Positions 14,660 through 23,097 of a stretch of DNA of 57,379 nucleotides are shown here, one piece after another; position 1 is the first letter of the stretch, and every line of letters starts with the position of its first letter. Both the position numbers and the translations under genes were made by a program. Origin of the DNA: a virus; the IMG/VR virus record IMGVR_UViG_3300046675_000458, positions 1 to 57,379 of that record; one strand, written 5' to 3'. The notes under the pieces were generated by a model, which saw only the letters and a program-made list of their open reading frames with translations, was not told the DNA's origin and made no database searches.

Positions 14660-15895
14660 ATGCCAATACCGAGGTTATTCGGGGATAATGAACCTCCAGC
14701 TAAAGGTGGGCTGGGTAAACCTCTGTCATGTGTATCTTGTGGTCTGTATAATGGACCAATCAACCCAAAGATGCCTCCCTTCGGGGATTTCAAGAAACAG
14801 ATTATGGTTATTGGTGAAGGACCCGGTGAACAAGAGGATCGAAAAGGTAGACCATTCCAGGGACCAACCGGTAATGCTATCAAAGAAGCATTGAGTGATC
14901 TTGGTATTGATCTATTTCGTGATTGTATAAATTTGAATGCAGTTAATTGTCGACCACCTAGTAATAGAGCACCATCTGTCCACGAGATTGCGTGTTGTAG
15001 AGCGCGGATAGTGTCCCCCGCTATAGCTGCGCATAGTCCTCGATTAATGCTGCTACTGGGCGGGAGCGCCGTTACTAGTGTCCTTGGAAGTGTGCTACCG
15101 GAAGCGCAGGACTCGAGCATTGGAAAGTGGCGTGGTTTTCACATCCCTCTACCGGAATTAGGTGCCTGGATTTGCCCAACGTATCATCCCAGTTATGTTT
15201 CCAGGTCCAGTGATAGGCCTGAAGTAGAGACAGTTTGGAAGAATGATTTGAAACAAGCTATTGACTTGCTAAATGTATCTGTACCCAGAGTAGAGATTTT
15301 ACGTAATAGGATTGTTCTTCTTCATGGTGAAGAAGAGATTCTTAGAGCATTGAATAGGGTAAAAGTACGAAAAGGTCTGTTCTCATTTGATTATGAGACT
15401 GTAGGATTAAGTGCAAAGTTACACAGTATAGTTTGTGCGTCTTTTTGTCAGTCACCTGAGCGTGCGTATGCGTTTATGTTTACTGATGCTTCCGAGGCTG
15501 TTCGTCAAGCTTGGCGGGATATTCTAGTAAACGAAGATATTGGTAAGATCTCACATAATCTATCATTTGAATATGAGTGGAGCCGCTTCCATTTTGATAT
15601 TGATGAGATAAATTGGGCTTGGGATAGTATGCTTGCAGCACATGTTATTGATAATCGTACGGGTATTTGTGGGTTAAAGTTTCAATCTTTTATCAATTTT
15701 GGTGTTGTAGGGTATGAGAATTTAATCGATCCCTATTTAAAGTCTGTAACACCGCGAGATCCCACTGCGCCAAACCGTATACTAGAGTTTATAGAGAGGC
15801 ATGGTGAAGATGAATGCCTAATCTATTGCGGGATTGACTCCCTTCTCGCCTATAGGTTAACCATGAAGCAAATGAAAGAGATTGAAGATGGCTGA
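14660..15895 (+). CDS. Fe-S uracil-DNA glycosylase fused to a 3'-5' exonuclease
   Basis: 411 residues in two domains. Residues 1-205 match family 4 uracil-DNA glycosylases: GEGPGEQED (52-60), GRPFQGPTGNAI, NCRPPSNRAP, and HPSYV (His176). Cysteines C24, C27, C97 and C112 or C113 are spaced like the [4Fe-4S] ligands. Residues 235-411 are a DnaQ/PolA-type exonuclease with FDYE (Asp244, Glu246), SHNLSFEYEW and YCGIDSLLAY. The polymerase domain is in a separate gene at 16,072, so this is the front part of a split PolA-like enzyme that carries repair and proofreading activities. Confidence 0.88.
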   Translation: MPIPRLFGDNEPPAKGGLGKPLSCVSCGLYNGPINPKMPPFGDFKKQIMVIGEGPGEQEDRKGRPFQGPTGNAIKEALSDLGIDLFRDCINLNAVNCRPPSNRAPSVHEIACCRARIVSPAIAAHSPRLMLLLGGSAVTSVLGSVLPEAQDSSIGKWRGFHIPLPELGAWICPTYHPSYVSRSSDRPEVETVWKNDLKQAIDLLNVSVPRVEILRNRIVLLHGEEEILRALNRVKVRKGLFSFDYETVGLSAKLHSIVCASFCQSPERAYAFMFTDASEAVRQAWRDILVNEDIGKISHNLSFEYEWSRFHFDIDEINWAWDSMLAAHVIDNRTGICGLKFQSFINFGVVGYENLIDPYLKSVTPRDPTAPNRILEFIERHGEDECLIYCGIDSLLAYRLTMKQMKEIEDG

Positions 15896-16094
15896 TGTTC
15901 ACTTTGATTTTGGTATTTGGAATCAAAAGGCAGGTTGGATAGGAAAGTGCCCTAAACATGGTCCTCAGCAGAGTGGTCTTTCTATTTCCCTCCCACCCCT
16001 AATTAGAAATTATTGTGGTGAATGTTTAATTGAATTGTTAGATCAGTTTTGTCATCCTCTGGAGTACGTCAATGAAAATGATGGAAGCCTATAA
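15888..16094 (+). CDS. Small zinc-finger-like protein
   Basis: 68 residues from ATG 15888, overlapping both neighbours. It has CPKHG near residue 20 and CGEC about 25 residues later, a possible zinc site. It lies between the exonuclease and polymerase genes of the split PolA and might link them, but no family is recognised. Confidence 0.6.
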   Translation: MADVHFDFGIWNQKAGWIGKCPKHGPQQSGLSISLPPLIRNYCGECLIELLDQFCHPLEYVNENDGSL

Positions 16095-17451
16095 GCTGCT
16101 CCAACGAGGGGCTGAAGCTCTTACCCTTGTAGAGGAAGCGGGGATTTGTATTGATCTTGTTTATGTTAGGGAGAAACTGGCTTGGGTTGAGCAAAAGTTA
16201 AAGCAGTCAGAATTACGACTAAAGAGCAGTGAGTTAGGCATTGCTTGGCTTGGTCGCTATGGTGATGCAATGAAGATTCAAAGTGTCCCTCAATTGAGAC
16301 ACATCCTTTATCAGGATATGCGAGCTAAACCATTCAAGATGTCTGAGGGTGGTGAAGAGAGTACAAACGAGGAATCCCTTCGACAGACTAATGTTGATGG
16401 TGTTGTCCATTTGTTGCGGATGCGGAGGCTGAAAAAGGCTAAAGATGTTTTGAAAGTGTTGATTAGATCTACAGTCAATGGCAAGATCCACCCATCTTTT
16501 CTGTTGCATACAGTATCAACGTATAGATCGTCTAGTGCTGATCCCAACCTGCAGAATATACCAGCCCGAGATAAAGAAATTATGGACATCTGTAGAAGGG
16601 CGTTTCTTCCCAGCCCTGGTCATATTTTGATGGAGATTGACTTTTCAGGTATTGAAGTCGGTATTGCAGCAACTTATCACAAAGATCCTGTAATGATTAA
16701 GTACTTACAGGATGAGACAAGTGATATGCACGGGGATATGGCAGGTGAGATTTTCTTGCTGCCCAAATTGAATACCCCTCTCAAAGAGATGGAAGGTGGG
16801 TATACATTAAGGCAGTCAGCAAAGAACGGGTTTGTCTTCCCGCAATTCTACGGTGACTATTACGAGCCCTGCGCGCTTAATGTCGCTTGTTCCTGGTGCA
16901 AGCTACCAAAGGATGGAATGTGGAAGCCTAATCACGGTGTTGTATTTAATGGTAAACCCATAGGGGAACATTTGATATCTAAAGACATTGATTCGTTTAG
17001 TGTATTTGTTGATCACATGGAACGGGTACAAAACAACTTTTGGGGCAAGCGTTTCAAAGTATATAATGCTTGGAGAAAGACTTGGCATTCTAAGTACCAA
17101 AAGACCGGTGAATTTGAAATGAAGACCGGGTTTAGGGTCTCCGGTGTTATGGAAAAGAATCAAGTAATCAATTTCCCTGTACAAGGGGCCGCATTCCATT
17201 GTTTGTTATGGTCTTTGATTGAAATGGTAAAGCAGTTAAAGGGTTGGCAGAGTAAGGTGGTTGGTGAGATACACGACAGTATGCTGATAGATGCACATCC
17301 AGACGAGATCTCTGATATTATTCTAATGGCGCAGCAAATCTGCACGGTCGATCTACCAAACCACTGGTCTTGGATAGATATACCTATGCGTATCGAAGTT
17401 GCTGCCTCAGAAATAGATGGTAACTGGGCTGAAATGAAAGGTGCAGCATGA
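16072..17451 (+). CDS. Family A DNA polymerase, polymerase domain only
   Basis: 459 residues from ATG 16072, seven bases after GGAG. The motifs of the PolA fold are in order: RSSSADPNLQNIPAR (about 152-166), motif A MEIDFSGIE (Asp190, Glu195), motif B RQSAKNGFVFPQFYG (Arg247, Lys251), the NFPVQGAA segment and motif C GEIHDS (His401, Asp402). It lacks the 5' nuclease and exonuclease domains; proofreading is supplied by the 14,660 gene. This is presumably the replicative polymerase and must accept 7-deazaguanine-containing template. Confidence 0.93.
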   Translation: MKMMEAYKLLQRGAEALTLVEEAGICIDLVYVREKLAWVEQKLKQSELRLKSSELGIAWLGRYGDAMKIQSVPQLRHILYQDMRAKPFKMSEGGEESTNEESLRQTNVDGVVHLLRMRRLKKAKDVLKVLIRSTVNGKIHPSFLLHTVSTYRSSSADPNLQNIPARDKEIMDICRRAFLPSPGHILMEIDFSGIEVGIAATYHKDPVMIKYLQDETSDMHGDMAGEIFLLPKLNTPLKEMEGGYTLRQSAKNGFVFPQFYGDYYEPCALNVACSWCKLPKDGMWKPNHGVVFNGKPIGEHLISKDIDSFSVFVDHMERVQNNFWGKRFKVYNAWRKTWHSKYQKTGEFEMKTGFRVSGVMEKNQVINFPVQGAAFHCLLWSLIEMVKQLKGWQSKVVGEIHDSMLIDAHPDEISDIILMAQQICTVDLPNHWSWIDIPMRIEVAASEIDGNWAEMKGAA

Positions 17452-18407
17452 GTTTATATCAAAAATATCGTCCCCATTCTTTTGCTGAGATGGTCGGTAA
17501 TGAAACGCTTGTATCTAATCTTAAAGGGTTGTTGGCTCTTGATGATCCTCCACATGCTTTTCTATTTCACGGACCCACTGGGTGTGGAAAAACGACACTG
17601 GGGAGGATAGTCGCAACCGAGTTAGGTTGTCATGAACAAGACTTTAAGGAAATAGACACTGCTGACTTTCGTGGTATTGATACTGCTCGTACTATTAGGC
17701 ATAACGCACACTATAAGGCATTGGGTGGCACCAGACGTGCCTGGCTTATTGATGAGGCACATAAGCTGACTAATGATGCGCAAAATGCTTTGTTAAAGGG
17801 TCTGGAAGATCCACCAGATCATTGTTTTTATGTGCTTGCTACTACTGATCCTGATAAGCTTCTTGATACAATAAAGGGTAGATGCTCTGTTCACACGGTC
17901 AGTCCATTGACTATACCGAATATGGTCAGGTTAATGGTTAAGGTATGCGCCCGTGAGCATGTATCTTTACCAAAGAATGTACTAAGTGCTGTAGCGCTTA
18001 AGGCTTCACTTGGGTTTGACGCTGACAAAGTTGATATTGATAAAGCCGAGATATGTTATCCCAGACACGCTCTTCAGCTTTTAGAAAAAGTCGTTGCGGC
18101 GGGTCCAGATGATTATATTAAGGTAATTGAAGCGTCCGACAATATAGCTAAGAATGCAGACAGGTTGGTGACATCGTTGCTTCAAAAACATCGTTGGCGT
18201 CAAGTTAGTTCGATTCTATCGATAATTCCTGAAGATGATGTTGAAATAACCCGTAGGCGTGTAATTGGTTATGCTCGTCAGGTTCTGTTGAATGGAGATG
18301 GGAATGACGTTGCTGCTGAAATAATTCATCATTTTTCAGCACCATTCTTTGATAGTGGACCTCCTGGTCTAGCATTGGCATGTTATATGGTAATCAAAAG
18401 TGGGTGA
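17448..18407 (+). CDS. Clamp-loader ATPase
   Basis: 319 residues. It begins with the MSLYQKYRPHSFAEMVGNE signature of DnaX/RFC proteins and has Walker A GPTGCGKTT (about 42-50), Walker B LIDEAH and the GRCS arginine-finger motif. It loads the sliding clamp encoded at 13,195. No separate delta/delta-prime genes are visible, so it probably forms a homomer, as small phage loaders do, or borrows host subunits. The ATG overlaps the polymerase stop. Confidence 0.9.
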   Translation: MSLYQKYRPHSFAEMVGNETLVSNLKGLLALDDPPHAFLFHGPTGCGKTTLGRIVATELGCHEQDFKEIDTADFRGIDTARTIRHNAHYKALGGTRRAWLIDEAHKLTNDAQNALLKGLEDPPDHCFYVLATTDPDKLLDTIKGRCSVHTVSPLTIPNMVRLMVKVCAREHVSLPKNVLSAVALKASLGFDADKVDIDKAEICYPRHALQLLEKVVAAGPDDYIKVIEASDNIAKNADRLVTSLLQKHRWRQVSSILSIIPEDDVEITRRRVIGYARQVLLNGDGNDVAAEIIHHFSAPFFDSGPPGLALACYMVIKSG

Positions 18408-18413
18408 CGTAAT

Positions 18414-18422
18414 CGTATAATA
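18414..18422 (+). promoter_or_regulatory. CGTATAATA, -10-like site
   Basis: A consensus TATAAT (18,416-18,421) in the short gap before the 18,439 gene, followed by TAGGAG as ribosome-binding site. It shares its core with sites at 828, 5054 and 26,688. No clear -35. Confidence 0.5.
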
Positions 18423-18438
18423 TAGTAGGAGATGTCAA

Positions 18439-18906
18439 GTGTCCTATGAGCAAGACATTGAGATTGATGAATCCGCTCTAGATGTAGAATGGGTAGATCA
18501 TTCACGTAGGATGCTTGTGTACACAACCAATGCAGCTGAGGCACATCGCGATATGGATTTGGCAAAGGCGCAAGTTGACTATGTTAAAGCCCGACTTGAT
18601 AAAGAAGTAAGAGAAGATCCCAGGGCGTTTGGTCTTGGAGATCGTATAACAGAGGGAGCAATTTCTTCTGTAATTACTATCAATGATGAATATGATGCAA
18701 TTAATCGAGACTATATTGAAAAGAAGTATCAATATGAGGTGGCCACTGGAGTTGTTAAGTCGTTTGAGCATCGCAAAAGTGCCTTGGAAAATTTAGTGAG
18801 GCTGCATGGGCAAAGTTACTTTGCAGGACCCTCGGTTCCGCATAATTTATCCGAAGAGAGGCAAAAGCGAATTAATCGATCTATTAGACTACAGAGGAGA
18901 AATTGA
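18439..18906 (+). CDS. Coiled-coil protein next to SSB and recombinase genes
   Basis: 155 residues from GTG 18439 (AGGAG 8 bases upstream). It is mostly helical, with long heptad-like stretches (about 35-60 and 85-120) and a basic C-terminus. Position upstream of the gp32-like and RecA-like genes suggests a recombination or SSB partner, but no family is recognised. Confidence 0.68.
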   Translation: MSYEQDIEIDESALDVEWVDHSRRMLVYTTNAAEAHRDMDLAKAQVDYVKARLDKEVREDPRAFGLGDRITEGAISSVITINDEYDAINRDYIEKKYQYEVATGVVKSFEHRKSALENLVRLHGQSYFAGPSVPHNLSEERQKRINRSIRLQRRN

Positions 18907-19092
18907 TTGGAATTTGCAATCGCAATCGTGGTTGTGGGTTTAGCCGCCTTGCCTTTCTATGTTTTTGTATTGGCTAAGTGCGCAGCATCGGGTTGGGCCG
19001 CTGGGACGATATCTTATCTGTCCTATACACGGAGGAAACAATCTAATGGCAAAGAGTCGCTTCACGAGTTTCAAGGACAAGATTGTCTTTAA
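18907..19092 (+). CDS. Small single-helix membrane protein
   Basis: 61 residues from a TTG at 18907, directly after the previous stop and preceded by GAGGAG. Residues 3-30 are strongly hydrophobic (IAIVVVGLAALPFYVFVLA), predicting one membrane helix. It overlaps the start of the SSB gene by 47 bases, which lowers confidence. Confidence 0.4.
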   Translation: MEFAIAIVVVGLAALPFYVFVLAKCAASGWAAGTISYLSYTRRKQSNGKESLHEFQGQDCL

Positions 19093-20197
19093 CGCTACTC
19101 AACAGCGTAACAAGGCAGCAAATTACGGTCATTTATCCATCCCGCGAGGATTTACGGTCTTCAAGGAAGAGCCCGGTTCCCGCATTTCTATTGATATTAT
19201 GTCTTATGTTGTCACAGACCCCAACCATCCAGATAAGGATGAGACAACGGGTAGTGCTGAAAAGGGTGGTCTTTGGTACCGTCGCCCTTACAAGTTGCAT
19301 CGTAATGTTGGTGCTGATAAGTCATCGGTTGTCTGCCCCACAAGTATTGGGAAGAAGTGTCCGATTTGCGAGTATCGGTCAAAACTTCTTTCTGATGGTG
19401 TGGATTGGAAAGATGATGCAGTAAAGAACGCCCGTCCCAGTTCGCGGTCACTTTATTTGATTATTCCCAAGGATAACAAGAAGTTTGAAGAGAAACCGCA
19501 TCTTTGGGATATATCGGACTTTCTGTTCCAGGCTAAGTTGAATAATGAGATTGAGGAAAACCCTGATGAGCTTGGGGATTTTCCGCATCCTGCTAATGGG
19601 TTGACGTTAAAGATCCGATTCTCTGAAGAGAAGCTTGGTGGGAACACGTTTGCGGAAACCTCGCGCATTGATTTTGAACAGCGTGGGTATGCTTACGATG
19701 ATGCCACTATTGATGCACTGCCCTCACTTGACGAGGTCGTTACAATTAAGGATTACAAGGAAATCCAAAAGATGTTCCTTGAGGGTGGGGATGATGATGA
19801 ACCAGAGGAAGAGAAACCAGTTATTCAGGTTACTCGTATCTCTGCGCGAACCGCACCCGCGCGAACTACACCAATAAGAACTGTTGTTGTACCTATAGAG
19901 GAAGAGCCCGAAGAGGAACCAGAGGAGGAGCCCGAAGAGCCCGAAGAGGAGACACGTACGCCTTCTGTTTACCGTAGGCCTACACCGGTAGCGAAACCTG
20001 CAGAAAAGCCCGCAGCAAAGCCTCTAACACGTGGAGCGCCTCCGCCTGCTGCTCGTCCTGCTAAGGTAGCGGCCCCAGCTGAAGCTGGTACTTGTCCCCA
20101 CGGATTTGTATTTGGTGAGGAATGCGATAAGCACGATCAGTGCGAAGATTGTCCAGTTTGGACTGATTGCTACAATGCGAGTGGAAAAGCAGCATAA
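19046..20197 (+). CDS. gp32-like single-stranded DNA-binding protein
   Basis: 383 residues from ATG 19046, which follows GGAGG; a longer in-frame start at 18959 has no such signal. The N-terminal core resembles T4 gp32-type proteins, with a zinc site (VCPTSIGKKCPICEYRSK) and the DISDFLFQAKLNNEI region. A long acidic and then Ala/Pro/Lys-rich tail follows (about 245-345). The C-terminus (CPHGFVFGEECDKHDQCEDC) is a second Cys cluster seen in related phage SSBs. It coats single strands and organises replication and recombination proteins. The stop overlaps the recombinase start. Confidence 0.88.
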   Translation: MAKSRFTSFKDKIVFNATQQRNKAANYGHLSIPRGFTVFKEEPGSRISIDIMSYVVTDPNHPDKDETTGSAEKGGLWYRRPYKLHRNVGADKSSVVCPTSIGKKCPICEYRSKLLSDGVDWKDDAVKNARPSSRSLYLIIPKDNKKFEEKPHLWDISDFLFQAKLNNEIEENPDELGDFPHPANGLTLKIRFSEEKLGGNTFAETSRIDFEQRGYAYDDATIDALPSLDEVVTIKDYKEIQKMFLEGGDDDEPEEEKPVIQVTRISARTAPARTTPIRTVVVPIEEEPEEEPEEEPEEPEEETRTPSVYRRPTPVAKPAEKPAAKPLTRGAPPPAARPAKVAAPAEAGTCPHGFVFGEECDKHDQCEDCPVWTDCYNASGKAA

Positions 20198-21237
20198 TGA
20201 CAGCATCACCTGATCTTGCACAACAAGTAGAGGCTAGGTTAAAGAAGCCTCTTGTAAGGCGTTCCCCCTTAGCAGGTACTGAGCACGTTATCTCCACAGG
20301 ATCTACTTTGCTTGATATGGCAATCTCCGGTGGTCGCTTTAAAGAAGGCGGCCTACCGGGTGGGATCCTGGTTGAGATCTTTGGTCCTTCCAGTTGTGGC
20401 AAGACTGTGATGTTGTGTGAACTTGCGGGCGCTGTGCAACGCAAGGGTGGTAGGGTAATGTTTCGTGATCCGGAGGCTAGACTAAATGCGCAGTTCGCTA
20501 AGTTGTTTGGGTTTAAGGTTGAAGATTGCGACTACAAGCAACCTGATACGGTGCCTGAATTATTTGAGCCAGTCAGAAGTTGGAATCCTGAGTCCGAGAA
20601 TGGCACGATTAATGGTGTCTTTGCGGACTCGCTTGCAGCGCTATCAACTAAGATGGAAATGGAGGATGCAGATAAATACGGGATGCGTAGAGCAAAAGAA
20701 TTTAGTGAAGAATGCCGGAAAACGTGTCGAATCCTGACCCAGCGCAATCTATTGATGGTTTGTTCTAATCAGGTTAGGCAAAATATTGATACAAACCCCT
20801 TTGCCGAAAAGTATACCAGTCCCGGTGGCGTCTCCATTGGCTTTTATTCAAGTCTGAGGTTGCGTTGTCATACACCAAAAAAGATTGGGATTGAAAAAGA
20901 TATTGGCAAGAGTAAGTTTAAGCGGGTTGTAGGTGTTGAAACTTCAGTTGAAGTGTATAAGAGCAGCCTGGATGTTCCATTCCGTACAGCACCATTGTAT
21001 ATCATGTACGACTTTGGCATAGACGACATCCGCGCTAATTTAATCTACAATAAGTCGATAGTGGGCTCCCAAACGTATAATATTGGTGAAAGAAGGTTGC
21101 ATACTGGTCTTGATAAATCTATTAGAATAGTCGAAGAAGAGGGACTTGAACCAGAATTAAAGAAAGAGACTATTCAATTATGGCACGAAGTTGAAGAGAA
21201 GTTTAAGATAAATCGCAAACCAAAGAGGCGAGAGTGA
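20197..21237 (+). CDS. RecA/UvsX-type recombinase
   Basis: 346 residues from ATG 20197 (TAATG overlap with the SSB gene). Walker A is FGPSSCGKT (about 64-72). GTINGVFADSLAALSTKME covers the Walker B region, and the loop MVCSNQVRQNID resembles the NQ-containing part of RecA. The N-terminal ISTGSTLLDMAISGGRF is typical of RecA/RadA proteins. It catalyses strand exchange in recombination-dependent replication together with the SSB and the 23,097/24,899 nuclease pair. Confidence 0.92.
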   Translation: MTASPDLAQQVEARLKKPLVRRSPLAGTEHVISTGSTLLDMAISGGRFKEGGLPGGILVEIFGPSSCGKTVMLCELAGAVQRKGGRVMFRDPEARLNAQFAKLFGFKVEDCDYKQPDTVPELFEPVRSWNPESENGTINGVFADSLAALSTKMEMEDADKYGMRRAKEFSEECRKTCRILTQRNLLMVCSNQVRQNIDTNPFAEKYTSPGGVSIGFYSSLRLRCHTPKKIGIEKDIGKSKFKRVVGVETSVEVYKSSLDVPFRTAPLYIMYDFGIDDIRANLIYNKSIVGSQTYNIGERRLHTGLDKSIRIVEEEGLEPELKKETIQLWHEVEEKFKINRKPKRRE

Positions 21238-21410
21238 GTGACCAAGGTAGAACAACCAGATATATTTACGCGGCAGGGTCCCTGGTTGAAGCTGACTTAG
21301 GGTCCAGATATAATTACTTGTATTTCTTTATTGGAGTTTTGATCGTGGCAGCAATAGGAGGTGGATTGTATGTAGGAACTTACGTAGTGTCTGCGTGTTT
21401 TTCGAAGTGA
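21234..21410 (+). CDS. Small single-helix membrane protein
   Basis: A 58-residue frame from GTG 21234, overlapping the recombinase stop. Residues about 29-48 (LYFFIGVLIVAAIGGGLYVG) form one clear membrane helix; the N-terminus is polar and the C-terminus short (VVSACFSK). It fills the gap before 21,422, so it is likely real. Confidence 0.6.
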   Translation: MSDQGRTTRYIYAAGSLVEADLGSRYNYLYFFIGVLIVAAIGGGLYVGTYVVSACFSK

Positions 21411-21421
21411 AGGAGGAATAG

Positions 21422-21853
21422 ATGGAGAAGCGTCGTCTAGATGATCTGTGGGCCTATGACAAGTTCAGTCGTGCAGTAAAGGAAGAGCACGGCCTTGATC
21501 CTAGGAGCCACATTCGTTACCTTGAAGACCGTCGCGGTTGTTGCGTTGTTCTCGTCGTAAAGAAAAGCTCTTATAGCTGGGCTATCGACGAGGGCAATTT
21601 CAATTGGCTAGTCAACCTGCAGCGTCGCAATCGTGTAGACCAGACTTATGTTGCTCTGGTTGAGGATTGGGATAATGGAGAGATCATCAACTATGACACT
21701 GCGTTGAATGTTGACAGTCGCCTTCGCAATGTCCCACCCAATAACGGTGATGACGGAGGCACTTATTGGTGGGTGGACGAGAATTTCACCCCCAGCGGTG
21801 GTACCGGTGGTGTGCTGAGTAGGGGTCGCACCCTCACGAAGTCGCCGTTCTAA
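21422..21853 (+). CDS. Unknown protein
   Basis: 143 residues from ATG 21422 after GGAGGA. The middle is beta-rich with several Trp and Tyr; the C-terminal 35 residues are Gly/Thr/Ser-rich and low-complexity. Codon use is GC-richer than in the flanking genes. No family recognised. The next gene starts directly at the following base. Confidence 0.68.
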   Translation: MEKRRLDDLWAYDKFSRAVKEEHGLDPRSHIRYLEDRRGCCVVLVVKKSSYSWAIDEGNFNWLVNLQRRNRVDQTYVALVEDWDNGEIINYDTALNVDSRLRNVPPNNGDDGGTYWWVDENFTPSGGTGGVLSRGRTLTKSPF

Positions 21854-22372
21854 ATGAAGGCAGGTTCCGGTAAAGGTAAAGGGGCAGCTTTCGAGCGTGA
21901 AGTCTCTCGAAGGCTGTCCCTTTGGTTATCGGAGGGTAAGCGAGATGATCTCTTGTGGCGCAGTGCTATGAGTGGTGGTCTCGCTACCTTACAATATAGA
22001 AAAGACAAGATAAATTTAACACAATCTGGAGATCTGAGTGCGGTAGGGGAAGGTGCGTACGAATTCTGTGAAAAGACCTTTGTTGAATGTAAGCACTATC
22101 AGGATTTGCAGATAGGCCGTTCCATTGTAAATAAGACAGGTGGGTTGATTACCTTCTGGAAGATAGTGGTTAGGGAGGCTCGTAAGTATGATAAACGACC
22201 TCTGTTGATTGCAAAGCAGAATAGGTATCCCACTATTGTAGTCACTGATACAAGGCATCCTCGTCTCTGGTTAAACCCTATTGTAACAGTGGACCACTGG
22301 GAAGTGCCTGCCTTCGTATATAATTTTGACAGTGTTACAAGTGTACGTAGACCGCTTAGGAGAGGTAATTGA
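21854..22372 (+). CDS. PD-(D/E)XK nuclease, Holliday-junction-resolvase-like
   Basis: 172 residues. GKGKGAAFEREVSRRLSLW supplies the N-terminal Glu, QSGDLSAVG the catalytic Asp and FVECKHY the ExK pair, in the order of archaeal-type resolvases and related phage nucleases. It would cut branched DNA made during recombination and before packaging. It lies directly among the recombinase and SbcCD-like genes. Confidence 0.82.
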   Translation: MKAGSGKGKGAAFEREVSRRLSLWLSEGKRDDLLWRSAMSGGLATLQYRKDKINLTQSGDLSAVGEGAYEFCEKTFVECKHYQDLQIGRSIVNKTGGLITFWKIVVREARKYDKRPLLIAKQNRYPTIVVTDTRHPRLWLNPIVTVDHWEVPAFVYNFDSVTSVRRPLRRGN

Positions 22373-22378
22373 AATGGA
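22364..22378. repeat. Gene-boundary repeat 2, copy 1
   Basis: GGTAATTGAAATGGA contains the end of a ribosome-binding site, the TGA of one gene and the ATG of the next. It recurs exactly at 22,563-22,577. Confidence 0.9.
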
Positions 22379-22571
22379 TATTAACTTGAAGAATGCTTAT
22401 ACAAAACTTATCAATAAGCATTATTCAGCGGTTCAAACCGACACGCTTCTAGGTAATTGCGCAGATGATGATAAGTTTCTTAGACTTGAAAGAACTGCCA
22501 AACAATTCTGGGCAGACTATCACGAAGCTGAAAAAGAATTTCTCGCATTGTTGGAAGGAAAGGGTAATTGA
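22374..22571 (+). CDS. Small helical protein, unknown
   Basis: 65 residues from ATG 22374 after AGAGGT. It is helical and acidic at the C-terminus (FWADYHEAEKEFLALLEGKGN). The gene is bracketed by two identical 15-bp boundary repeats and so looks like an exchangeable cassette. Confidence 0.68.
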   Translation: MDINLKNAYTKLINKHYSAVQTDTLLGNCADDDKFLRLERTAKQFWADYHEAEKEFLALLEGKGN

Positions 22572-22577
22572 AATGGA
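22563..22577. repeat. Gene-boundary repeat 2, copy 2
   Basis: Exact second copy of the junction at 22,364-22,378, again spanning the stop of one gene and the start of the next. Confidence 0.9.
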
Positions 22578-22851
22578 CGACGAAAAGAAAGTAATGATTC
22601 CAGTCATTCAATTTGGTGGGATGCGCCCGCCGCGTATCCGTGGCCCCGGTGAGGAGCTAAGCCGCCGCATGGGTGAAGGCTTTTCAGAGGCAATGGGTGA
22701 TGAGGCGATTCGGGCTGACTTGGTGCTGGAAGTATTGGCCGTTTGGGTCACCGCACTGATTAAGGTACATCCGTCATGCCAGGAATATCTGGAAGGGTTC
22801 TTTATGGAGACGCTGGCGAATAGTTTATCCGAAGGTAATTCTATTCAATAG
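22573..22851 (+). CDS. Small helical protein, unknown
   Basis: 92 residues from ATG 22573. An Arg/Pro/Gly-rich beginning (GMRPPRIRGPGEELSRRMGE) precedes two probable helices. No family recognised. Start chosen because it sits in the boundary repeat with a ribosome-binding site. Confidence 0.66.
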   Translation: MDDEKKVMIPVIQFGGMRPPRIRGPGEELSRRMGEGFSEAMGDEAIRADLVLEVLAVWVTALIKVHPSCQEYLEGFFMETLANSLSEGNSIQ

Positions 22852-22860
22852 AGTAGGTGG

Positions 22861-23097
22861 ATGATGACTGATCTAAGTGGATTCACGTTATTTAAGACAG
22901 GTGGGCGTTGGCAATTGTCAACTCGGCAGGAAGGACGTGATGGTTGGGATGTCCGATTCATAGGTAATGAGCTTGCACAGGATATTTTTGAGAAGATCGC
23001 TACTGGTGTAGAACTTCCACCGGTTGTACATAGGAAAGTATTAGCATTATCACCGGATCCTATTGTAGCTAAGCCTAAGTTTGTTCGGGGAAACTAA
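22861..23097 (+). CDS. Small protein, unknown
   Basis: 78 residues; the ATG at 22864 is equally possible. Pattern FTLFKTGGRWQLSTRQEGRDGWDV suggests a small beta domain, followed by a helix. The final A overlaps the start of the phosphoesterase gene. Confidence 0.66.
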   Translation: MMTDLSGFTLFKTGGRWQLSTRQEGRDGWDVRFIGNELAQDIFEKIATGVELPPVVHRKVLALSPDPIVAKPKFVRGN

